NCBI GenBank assembly: GCA_005779345.1
Contig: SXJQ01000309.1
Location: forward strand, 1-22,798
Direction: 5' to 3'
DNA length: 22,798 nucleotides
Origin: Actinomycetota bacterium
GTDB lineage: Bacteria > Actinomycetota > Acidimicrobiia > IMCC26256 > PALSA-610
Below the pieces are notes generated by a model. The model was not told the DNA's origin. It did not search any database and saw nothing but the letters and a program-made list of their open reading frames with translations. Both the position numbers and the translations under genes were made by a program. Positions 8,055-14,214 of the stretch are shown here, in pieces; position 1 is the first letter of the stretch; every line of letters begins with the position of its first letter.

Positions 8055-8310
8055 GATCGACCGATGGTTGACTGACACGACTTGCGGCGCCGACCGGGTC
8101 GGCTGCGGGCACGACGTTCGTTCGTCGGCATCGAGGCCGTTGCGGTGTGAGGACGTGTACCGCGGCGAGCGTTACCGTGCGGCGCCGCGAGTGCGGCCGG
8201 GAGGATCGTCCTCACCCATCGCCTCTCCTCTGCGGGTCGGCTGTTCCACGGTCTGTTCACCCTGCGCTTCGACCGTTCGGCTGTCAAGGGTCGTCGACAT
8301 CACTCTGGGA

Positions 8311-8451
8311 TCACGCGAGGCGAGCCCGCCCGGCGAGGAGATTCACGCCGCCGCGCCGGAGCTTCCGGGCGCTCGATCCGGTCAGCACGAACTGAATACC
8401 GCGCTGTTCGATCAGCCGGTGGACCTCGTTCAACAGGTCCAAGAGGCCACG
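8311..8451 (-). pseudogene. Relic of a DUF4143-type AAA ATPase
   Basis: Reading the minus strand from 8451 to the TGA at 8313-8311 gives 46 codons. They contain LLDLLNEVHRLIEQRGIQF, then VLTGSSARKLRRGGVNLLAG and RARLA. This matches, from memory, the segment after Walker B in DUF4143-associated P-loop ATPases (LLNEVHRLIEE, then F.LTGSSARKLRR.GVNLLAGRA). An in-frame TGA lies immediately upstream (8454-8452), there is no start codon, and neither Walker A nor the DUF4143 part is nearby. It is therefore a decayed fragment of a once larger gene, left beside the APH gene. Family assignment rests on the strong LTGSSARKL/NLLAGRA motif. Confidence 0.72.
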
Positions 8452-8465
8452 TCACGGGAGTCCCG

Positions 8466-8477
8466 TACGCTGCGGGG
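8466..8477 (+). promoter_or_regulatory. Putative leaderless -10 (TACGCT) of the APH-family gene
   Basis: TACGCT at 8466-8471 is followed by GCGGGG and then ATC at 8478, in frame with the kinase. This is the same geometry seen at other leaderless starts in the window, except that the start codon would be ATC. Confidence 0.4.
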
Positions 8478-9395
8478 ATCGAAGCGCCGACCACCGTCGA
8501 TCTCGAACTCGCGCGCACGTGGCTGGGGAAGCGATTCGCCGCCGTCAGCGGTGTCGAGCTGGTCGGGGAAGGCGCGTGGTCGCGGTGCTTCGGGTTCCGC
8601 ACCGCCGAACGGGATCTCGTCGTGCGGTTCGGGCGCCGACGCGACGACTTCGAGAAGGACAGGAACGCAAGCGCGTGGGGTTCGGCGGCACTGCCCATCC
8701 CGGCTGTGTCCGAGATCGGCGAGGCGTTCGACGGCCACTACGCGATCTCGACGCGCGTGTACGGGACGCCGCTGGAGTCGCTCGACGCCGACGGCTGGCG
8801 CGCGGTGACGCCGAAGCTGTTCGAGGCGCTCGACGAGCTCCGTGCGGTACCGGTGGACGGACCGGACTGCTTCGGGGCCACCGATCTCGGCATCCGAGCC
8901 ACGTGGCGCGAGTACCTCCTCACAGTCGATCTGCCGCGGAGCAGCCGACTGTCGGGTTGGCGCGAACGCCTCCGTGCGCATCCCGGTGGCGAAAGGGCGT
9001 TCGCGCGAGGGTACGCCGAGCTCGAACGGTTGAGTCCCGGCGTCGACGTCGCGCCCCACGTGGTGCACGGCGACCTGGTGAACCGCAACGTCTACGTCGA
9101 CGGAACGGTGATCTCGGGCATCTTCGACTGGGGATGTTCGTTCACCGGTGACTTCGCGTACGAGATCGCGCTCATCGTCTTTTGGACGTCCTGGTACGAC
9201 GCCCTCGTCGAGTTCGACCTCCTCGCCGCGGCCCTCGAGCACTGGGCCGCGGTCGGCGCCGACCTCCGCGACATCGAGCGACGCCTCCGACTCTGCGCGA
9301 TCCACATCGGCCTCTCACACATCGTGTACAACGCGTTCTTGGGCAACGGGCCGGCGCTCGACGCCTGCGCGGAACGCATGCGTCTGTACCTGTAG
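8478..9395 (+). CDS. Aminoglycoside phosphotransferase (APH)-family kinase, start codon abnormal
   Basis: This is a protein-kinase-like small-molecule phosphotransferase of about 305 residues. Numbered from 8478, the N-lobe reads ELVGEGAWSRCFGFRTAERD and then LVVRFGRRRDDFEKD. The Brenner motif HGDLVNRN has catalytic Asp199 and Asn202, and the metal-binding IFDWG has Asp217. These mark the APH/choline-kinase fold; the substrate is unknown, and antibiotic resistance should not be assumed. The conserved N-lobe starts well before the first usable start codon (GTG 8622). Upstream the frame stays open for a long way but contains no ATG, GTG or TTG. ATC at 8478 follows a -10 box at leaderless distance and is my working start. 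Otherwise the gene has lost its start or carries an undetected sequence error. Confidence 0.8.
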   Translation: MEAPTTVDLELARTWLGKRFAAVSGVELVGEGAWSRCFGFRTAERDLVVRFGRRRDDFEKDRNASAWGSAALPIPAVSEIGEAFDGHYAISTRVYGTPLESLDADGWRAVTPKLFEALDELRAVPVDGPDCFGATDLGIRATWREYLLTVDLPRSSRLSGWRERLRAHPGGERAFARGYAELERLSPGVDVAPHVVHGDLVNRNVYVDGTVISGIFDWGCSFTGDFAYEIALIVFWTSWYDALVEFDLLAAALEHWAAVGADLRDIERRLRLCAIHIGLSHIVYNAFLGNGPALDACAERMRLYL

Positions 9396-9644
9396 GGGTT
9401 CGTCTCTTCAGCCCGAATCGACTGGACCGACGGGATGCCGCGGACGCCGGCTACACGGTCGAGGGTCCGGGCCGCAGGCAGAAAGCCGCCCGGAAATCCA
9501 CCACTCGGACCGTCGGTCGTGAGACATTGTCGACGGTCGTGGTGGCTTCCCCGCCCTTCGGCTGCTGCGGTTCGCCGCAGTCCACAACCCACTTCCAGCG
9601 CATGTCGGCCCGGGCTCGCCCGGGTCGACGTGTTCGGTGAGCCC
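9396..9644. other. Gene-free patch with several hairpins
   Basis: No gene with convincing support lies in this 249-bp gap. It contains an imperfect long hairpin (9492-9550), a tight ctgcgg-ttcg-ccgcag hairpin (9565-9580) and a cccggg-ctcg-cccggg hairpin (9609-9624). A 50-codon minus-strand ORF (ATG 9603 to stop at 9451) crosses the first two; I recognise no domain in it. Confidence 0.5.
9492..9550. repeat. Long imperfect hairpin in the APH-DUF4328 gap
   Basis: The pairs are ggaa (9492-9495) with ttcc (9547-9550), ccaccac (9498-9504) with gtggtgg (9539-9545), and gaccgtcg (9508-9515) with cgacggtc (9531-9538). The left arm has a 3-nt bulge, small unpaired bases lie near the base of the stem, and the loop is 15 nt. 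It may be a structured RNA, a palindromic repeat or part of the APH transcript's 3' end. Confidence 0.5.
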
Positions 9645-10388
9645 ATGTCGTCACCGGCCGCGGGCTGGTACCCCGACCCAGAAGATCCCACCCGCTGGCG
9701 GTGGTGGGATGGCGCCGGCTGGGGAATCCGCTACGACCCGGCCGCGGTGCCGTTGCGCCGCCAGCACGAGACGGCGCGTTGGCTCCGGATCGCCGTCTGG
9801 GCCCAGCCCGTCGTCACGATCTCGGGGATCGCGACCGCATACGCCATCGTCGACTTCATGCGCGACCTGGACGACGACGGGGGACCGGTAGGAACCCCAC
9901 TGTCGCCGTGGACGTCGCTGGTGTCGCCACTGGGCATGGGCCTGTCGATCTGTCTGATCCTGTGGATCTACCGCACGGTCGAGACCGGCGTCGCGCTCGG
10001 CCGTCCGGCGCGGCGCGGCCCGGGGCTCGCGGCGATCTCGCTCATGATCCCGATTGTCAACTTCTGGTGGCCGGTGCAGGCGGTGCGCGACACGCTCAGC
10101 GGCCGACCGGCAGCGCGCGCGGCCGTCTTGCGCTGGTGGATCGCGCATCAAGTCGCGAGCCTCGGCGGACTCGTCGCGTTCGTGCTGCCGTTCATCGACC
10201 GTGGCTTCGCTGCGATCGTCGCGACGTTGTTGGTCGTGATCGCGATCGTCGCCGCGTCGCTGGCGCAGTCGATGACCGCCACGGTCGAGGCCGCCCACCG
10301 CGAGATCGCCCATGGGGGAGTCGCGTTCGGAGGCGCTGCCCGAGATCCGTCGGTCGATCAGTCGGTGCGGCCGCCGCAACGCCAGTAG
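9645..10388 (+). CDS. DUF2510/DUF4328 membrane protein
   Basis: This 247-residue membrane protein of unknown function begins with a DUF2510 motif (GWYPDP at 7-12, then RWRWWDGAGW at about 17-26). That short Trp-rich module is common at the N-terminus of actinobacterial membrane proteins. About five hydrophobic segments follow: WLRIAVWAQPVVTISGIATA, GLSICLILWIY, GLAAISLMIPIVNFWWPVQAV, the ASLGGLVAFVLPFI region and AAIVATLLVVIAIVAASLA. The R-T-V-E-T-G-V-A-L-G and IPIVNFWWPVQ elements match DUF4328. The start at ATG 9645 is chosen because the WYPDP module follows immediately and a weak GGTGA lies upstream; an extension to 9435 is Arg/Pro-rich and unlikely. Its last 31 nt overlap the 3' end of the oppositely oriented DUF2087 gene. 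Confidence 0.85.
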   Translation: MSSPAAGWYPDPEDPTRWRWWDGAGWGIRYDPAAVPLRRQHETARWLRIAVWAQPVVTISGIATAYAIVDFMRDLDDDGGPVGTPLSPWTSLVSPLGMGLSICLILWIYRTVETGVALGRPARRGPGLAAISLMIPIVNFWWPVQAVRDTLSGRPAARAAVLRWWIAHQVASLGGLVAFVLPFIDRGFAAIVATLLVVIAIVAASLAQSMTATVEAAHREIAHGGVAFGGAARDPSVDQSVRPPQRQ

Positions 10389-10984
10389 GTGCCGTCGGCA
10401 CGGTCGAGGAAGTTGTCGTCGACGAGGTAGCGACGGAGCGCGGCGGTGTCGGCGTGGACGCGTCCGAGGATGAGATTCACCATCGTCTCGGAGTAGCGCT
10501 CGCCCGGCTCGAACCGCTGCGCGAGCCATTCGAGGATCACGCGCCGCTTGGCCGCCGCTGCCGGGATCGCGACGAGCCGACCCTCGCGCACGAACGCGCG
10601 GAGCACCTTGGCCTCGGCACGGGGCGCGTCGCCGTGTTCGTCGACGCCGGGGCGCCGCTCCGCAGCCGCGGCGCGTGCCGTCACGCGGAAGGCCTCCTCC
10701 ACGAGGAACAGCGTGCGTTCCTCACCCGATACGACGAGCCCCGCGTCGCACAGCCGTGTCACGGCGCGGGTGAGACTCCGGAGGTCCGATCCGGTCTCGC
10801 GCTGCAGATCGTCGAGGTTGTTCGCGCCGAGCGCCAACGCGGCGACGACGCGCAGCCGCACGGGGTCCGCGAGCAGCCCGACGAGGTCGTCGGAGCTGAA
10901 CCCGCCGGAGCGGAATGCGCCGACGGGCACCAGGTCGGGTCGGCGCGCATCGGTGCGGTCGGTCGAGGTCGCCGCGGAGTCCAC
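10358..10984 (-). CDS. HTH (ArsR-like) regulator with C-terminal DUF2087 domain
   Basis: This 208-residue putative DNA-binding protein has a winged-helix-like region near residues 28-80 (LVGLLADPVRLRVVAALALG, then LTRAVTRLCDAGLVV). The C-terminal DUF2087 domain (about 125-205) reads KVLRAFVREGRLVAIPAAAA, KRRVILEWLAQRFEPGERYS and TAALRRYLVDDNFLDR, and ends in DGTYWRCGG. Proteins of this type are often small cytoplasmic transcriptional regulators. The GTG at 10984 is preferred because TACCGT lies exactly 6 nt upstream, the leaderless geometry; the longer frame to 11125 adds an Arg-rich stretch that crosses the neighbouring promoter. It is divergent from the PIG-L deacetylase gene and tail-to-tail overlapped with the DUF4328 gene. 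Confidence 0.83.
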   Translation of the reverse strand: MDSAATSTDRTDARRPDLVPVGAFRSGGFSSDDLVGLLADPVRLRVVAALALGANNLDDLQRETGSDLRSLTRAVTRLCDAGLVVSGEERTLFLVEEAFRVTARAAAAERRPGVDEHGDAPRAEAKVLRAFVREGRLVAIPAAAAKRRVILEWLAQRFEPGERYSETMVNLILGRVHADTAALRRYLVDDNFLDRADGTYWRCGGRTD

Positions 10985-11037
10985 CCGCCGACGGTAGCGC
11001 CGAGGTCGGCCGTCGTACCCCGGGTAGTTTCGTGGGC
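10985..11037. promoter_or_regulatory. 53-bp divergent promoter region with two leaderless -10 boxes
   Basis: On the minus strand, TACCGT (plus-strand 10991-10996) lies 6 nt before GTG 10984. On the plus strand, TAGTTT (11025-11030) lies 7 nt before GTG 11038. The two -10 boxes are 28 bp apart, so the -35 areas of the two promoters fall on each other's side. No canonical -35 hexamer is evident. Confidence 0.55.
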
Positions 11038-11757
11038 GTGCTGGATCATGCCGACGTGGCTCGGGTGCTCGTCGTGACCGCTCACCCCGACGACGTCGAC
11101 TTCGGCGCTGCGGGCTCGGTGGCAACGTGGACCGACCGCGGCATCGCCGTGTCGTACTGCCTCTGCACCGACGGCGACGCGGGCGGCGCCGAAACCGGGA
11201 TCCCGCGCGCCGAGATGCCCCGCATCCGCCGTGAGGAGCAGACCAAGGCGGCCGCGGTCGTGGGTGTGACCGACCTGCACTGGCTCGGGTTCGCCGACGG
11301 GATGCTCCAAGCCGATCTCGCGCTGCGCAAGGCGATCAGCCGAGTGATCCGCATCGTGCGACCCGACCGGGTGATCTGTCAGTCGCCCGACCGGTTCATC
11401 CCGCGCATCTACGCGAGTCATCCCGACCACCTCGCCGCCGGCGATGCGACGATCTGCGCGGTGTACCCCGACGCTCGCAACGCGTGGTCGTTCCCCGACC
11501 TCCTCGAGGAGGAGGGCCTCGAGCCACACACGGTCCCCGAGGTCTGGATGATGGCCCGCCAGGAGCCCGATCGCTTCGTCGACACGACCGACGCGATCGA
11601 CCGCAAGCTCGAGGCGCTGCTCTGCCACCGCAGTCAGATGCCCGAACCCGAACGAATGCCCGACCTGATTCGCGGGTGGTCGGCGGCCGTCGCCGAGCGG
11701 GCGGGGCTGGCCGCAGGTCGGTACGCGGAGGGCTTCGAGCGGATCGACACCGCGTAG
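11038..11757 (+). CDS. PIG-L/LmbE-family zinc-dependent deacetylase
   Basis: This 239-residue enzyme belongs to the family that includes MshB (GlcNAc-Ins deacetylase) and mycothiol conjugate amidase; it hydrolyses N-acyl groups with Zn2+. Residues 15-21 are AHPDDVD, giving the zinc ligands His16 and Asp19 with the catalytic Asp nearby. The second motif SHPDH (128-131 for HPDH) supplies the third ligand, His131. The substrate cannot be told: the ERMPDLIRGWSAAVAERAG tail and the length fit the general PIG-L family rather than clearly MshB. The start is GTG 11038, because TAGTTT lies 7 nt upstream and the first beta strand (RVLVVTAHP) follows directly. The copper amine oxidase gene starts 11 nt after its stop, suggesting co-transcription. 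Confidence 0.88.
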   Translation: MLDHADVARVLVVTAHPDDVDFGAAGSVATWTDRGIAVSYCLCTDGDAGGAETGIPRAEMPRIRREEQTKAAAVVGVTDLHWLGFADGMLQADLALRKAISRVIRIVRPDRVICQSPDRFIPRIYASHPDHLAAGDATICAVYPDARNAWSFPDLLEEEGLEPHTVPEVWMMARQEPDRFVDTTDAIDRKLEALLCHRSQMPEPERMPDLIRGWSAAVAERAGLAAGRYAEGFERIDTA

Positions 11758-11768
11758 CGTGCGCCGGC

Positions 11769-13670
11769 ATGGGACTCGTGCCGGACACCGCCAACCACCC
11801 GCTCTCGATGTTGACCGCGGCGGAGGTGGAACGGGCCGCCGCGATCTGTCGCGCGACCGGCAAGGTTCCCGAGGGCGCGTTGTTCGCGCACCTCGTGCTC
11901 GCCGAGCCCGACAAGGTCGTGCTCGCGGGGTGGTCGCCGGGCGACCCGATCGACCGGTGCGTGCGCGCCCAGATCGTGCCCGGTCCGGAACTCGCGCTGA
12001 TCGAGGCGCTCGTGTCGGTGACGCGCGGCGAGGTGTTGGAGTGGCGCGTCGTCGAGGGTGAACGCCCCACGCTGCTGTTCACCGAGTCGGCCCACGCGGT
12101 CGCGGCGGTGCGGGCGAACCCCGAGTTCCGTGCTGCGCTCGCGCGTCGCGGCATCACCGACGTCGACAACGTGCAGGTCGACCCTTGGCCCGCCGGGACG
12201 TTCGGGTACGCGGCCGAGGTCGGGCGGCGCATCGCGCGCTGCATCTCGTTCGTGCGCGAATACCCCGAGGACAACGGATACGCGCGGCCGATCGAGGGCC
12301 TCGTCGTGCACGTCGATCTCGGCCGGAACGAGGTCATCGAGGTGATCGACCACGGGGCGGTGGCGTTGCCCGCCCAGCACGCTCGCTACTTCGCTGCCGA
12401 CCACGAGCCGCTGCGGAGCGACATCAAGCCCCTCCACATCACCCAACCCGAGGGGCCGAGCTTCACCGTCGAGGGGAACCTCGTCGAGTGGCAGAAGTGG
12501 TCGGTGCGCGTCACGTTCGATCCCTACGAGGGCCTCGTGTTGCACCAACTCGCCTACGACGGCCGCTCGGTCGCGCACCGGCTGTCGATGAGCGAGATGG
12601 TCGTCCCGTACGGCGATCCCGGCGAGATGCACGGGTTCAAGAATGCGTTCGACGCGGGGGAGTGGGGCCTCGGTCGGATGACGCAGAGCCTCACGCTCGG
12701 CTGCGACTGCCTCGGCGAGATCTTCTACTTCGATGCCGTCCTCGGGTCGGAGCGCGGCAGGGCGTGGACGATCACGAACGCGATCTGCATGCACGAAGAG
12801 GACTACGACATCTTGTGGAAGCACGTCGACCTCATGGGCGGCACGAGCGAGGTCCGGCGGTCGCGGCGCCTCGTGATCAGCCACATCGCGACGGTCGGCA
12901 CCTACGAGTACGGCTTCTACAGGTACCTCTCCCAGGACCGCACCGTGCAGCTCGAGGAGAAGCCGACGGGCATCCTCTCGGTCGGTGCGATGGAACCCGG
13001 ATCGACCCGGGAGTGGGGCAACGAGGTCGCACCCGGCGTGTACGCGCCGTTCCATCAACACATGTTCTGTGCTCGTCTCGACCTCGACGTCGACGGCGCG
13101 GTGAATCGGGTGTACGAGGTCGAGGCCGAAGTCGTCCCGCCCGGCGACGGCAACCCGTGGGCGAACGCGTTCCGGGCCCGCACGACCCTGCTCGAATCCG
13201 AGACCGCGGCACGTCGGGTCGTCAACGCCGCGACGTCGCGTTCGTGGCGCGTCGTGAACGAGGGCGTGCACAACGGGATGGGTCGGCCGGTCGGCTACAA
13301 GCTCATCCCGACGATGAGCACACCGACACTGCTCGCCGACCCGTCGTCCTCGGTCGGACAACGCGCGGGATTCGCCCGCCACAACCTCTGGGTGACGCCG
13401 TATGCCCCCGACGAGATGCGAGCAGCGGGCGACTACCCGAACCAGTCGGCGGGCGGCGACGGTCTCCCGAGATGGACCGCGGCCGATCGCGATCTCGTCG
13501 ACACCGACGTCGTGCTCTGGTACGGCTTCGGGATCACGCACCTCCCGCGACCGGAGGACTGGCCCGTGATGCCCGTCGAGTACACGGGATTCTTGTTGTC
13601 GCCCGTCGGATTCTTCGATCGCAACCCGGCACTCGACCTTCCGCCTTCGACGGGCGGCGTCTGTCACTGA
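11769..13670 (+). CDS. Copper amine oxidase (TPQ-type), with Thr in place of the Asn before the cofactor Tyr
   Basis: This 633-residue primary-amine oxidase oxidises amines to aldehydes with release of NH3 and H2O2. Its length is close to that of Arthrobacter globiformis phenylethylamine oxidase. The catalytic-base motif FDAGEWGLG gives Asp295. The topaquinone precursor is Tyr379 in ATVGTYEYGF. The copper ligands are His429 and His431 (FHQHMF) and His591 in GITHLPRPEDWPVMP. The usual cofactor consensus is T-x-x-N-Y-D/E; here it reads T-V-G-T-Y-E, so the Asn next to the cofactor is Thr. No signal peptide is visible. ATG 11769 is 11 nt after the PIG-L stop; a weak TAGCGT overlapping that stop lies 8 nt before the ATG. 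The amine substrate is unknown. Confidence 0.92.
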   Translation: MGLVPDTANHPLSMLTAAEVERAAAICRATGKVPEGALFAHLVLAEPDKVVLAGWSPGDPIDRCVRAQIVPGPELALIEALVSVTRGEVLEWRVVEGERPTLLFTESAHAVAAVRANPEFRAALARRGITDVDNVQVDPWPAGTFGYAAEVGRRIARCISFVREYPEDNGYARPIEGLVVHVDLGRNEVIEVIDHGAVALPAQHARYFAADHEPLRSDIKPLHITQPEGPSFTVEGNLVEWQKWSVRVTFDPYEGLVLHQLAYDGRSVAHRLSMSEMVVPYGDPGEMHGFKNAFDAGEWGLGRMTQSLTLGCDCLGEIFYFDAVLGSERGRAWTITNAICMHEEDYDILWKHVDLMGGTSEVRRSRRLVISHIATVGTYEYGFYRYLSQDRTVQLEEKPTGILSVGAMEPGSTREWGNEVAPGVYAPFHQHMFCARLDLDVDGAVNRVYEVEAEVVPPGDGNPWANAFRARTTLLESETAARRVVNAATSRSWRVVNEGVHNGMGRPVGYKLIPTMSTPTLLADPSSSVGQRAGFARHNLWVTPYAPDEMRAAGDYPNQSAGGDGLPRWTAADRDLVDTDVVLWYGFGITHLPRPEDWPVMPVEYTGFLLSPVGFFDRNPALDLPPSTGGVCH

Positions 13671-13725
13671 ACTGGCAGACTGCGGCGCGAGCCGACAGCG
13701 GCGTTGCAGCGACGAGGAGCGACAG

Positions 13726-14181
13726 ATGGGTCAGTGGTCGAGGGAAGAACTCGAGGCCGCGCACGAACATTTCAAGGCGACGGCGGCCGAGGCGGGTCGT
13801 ACCGGCGATTGGCGACCGTGGGCCGACCTGTTCACCGAAGACGCGACCTACACCGAGCACATGTACGGCAAGTTCAACGGCCGCGAGGAGATCTACGCGT
13901 GGATCTCCGCGACCATGTCGCAGTGGCCGTACACCGAGATGACCGAGTTCCCGCACGACTGGTGTGTGTGCGACGAGGAGCGTGGCTGGTGGATCTGTCA
14001 GATCGAGAATCGGTTCAACGATCCCGGTGATGGCAAGGTGTACGAGCAATACAACATCACGGTGTTGAAGTACGCCGGCAACATGCAGTTCTCGTCGGAG
14101 GAAGACGCGTACAACCCTGCGAACTTCGGCCCGATGGTCACCGAGTGGCTCGCTGCGAAGAAGGCACACTCGGAGAAGTGA
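13726..14181 (+). CDS. NTF2-like / SnoaL-like protein
   Basis: This small cytoplasmic protein of 151 residues has the alpha+beta cone fold pattern of the nuclear transport factor 2 / SnoaL superfamily. A helix (LEAAHEHFKATAAEA) is followed by DWRPWADLFTEDATYTEHMYG, GREEIYAWISATM, and strands containing WWICQIENRF and YEQYNITVLKYAG. The family includes dehydratases, isomerases and non-catalytic binding proteins; the function here is unknown. A clear Shine-Dalgarno GAGGAG (13714-13719) lies 6 nt before ATG 13726. The gene follows the amine oxidase by 55 nt and may share its transcript, although its own SD shows it does not depend on a leaderless start. Confidence 0.8.
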   Translation: MGQWSREELEAAHEHFKATAAEAGRTGDWRPWADLFTEDATYTEHMYGKFNGREEIYAWISATMSQWPYTEMTEFPHDWCVCDEERGWWICQIENRFNDPGDGKVYEQYNITVLKYAGNMQFSSEEDAYNPANFGPMVTEWLAAKKAHSEK

Positions 14182-14183
14182 TC

Positions 14184-14214
14184 GGCGCCGGGTTGAACCC
14201 TCAGCGCCGGCGCC
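14184..14214. terminator. Possible bidirectional terminator hairpin
   Basis: ggcgccgg (14184-14191) pairs with ccggcgcc (14207-14214), and an alternative inner gggtt/aaccc stem occupies the loop. It starts 3 nt after the SnoaL-like stop and reaches into the last codons of the convergent membrane protein gene. There is no T-run. Confidence 0.4.

Noticed and set aside
8068..8808. 246-codon plus-strand open frame before and into the APH gene
   Set aside because: Wrong frame for the conserved kinase, Ser/Arg-rich, and it crosses the ATPase relic. It looks like chance coding.
9645..10388. Extension of the DUF4328 protein upstream to 9435
   Set aside because: The added residues are Arg/Pro-rich and read through hairpins; the DUF2510 motif normally lies at the very N-terminus.
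11634..13667. 677-codon minus-strand open frame opposite the amine oxidase
   Set aside because: The plus strand carries all copper-oxidase catalytic motifs; the minus frame has none.
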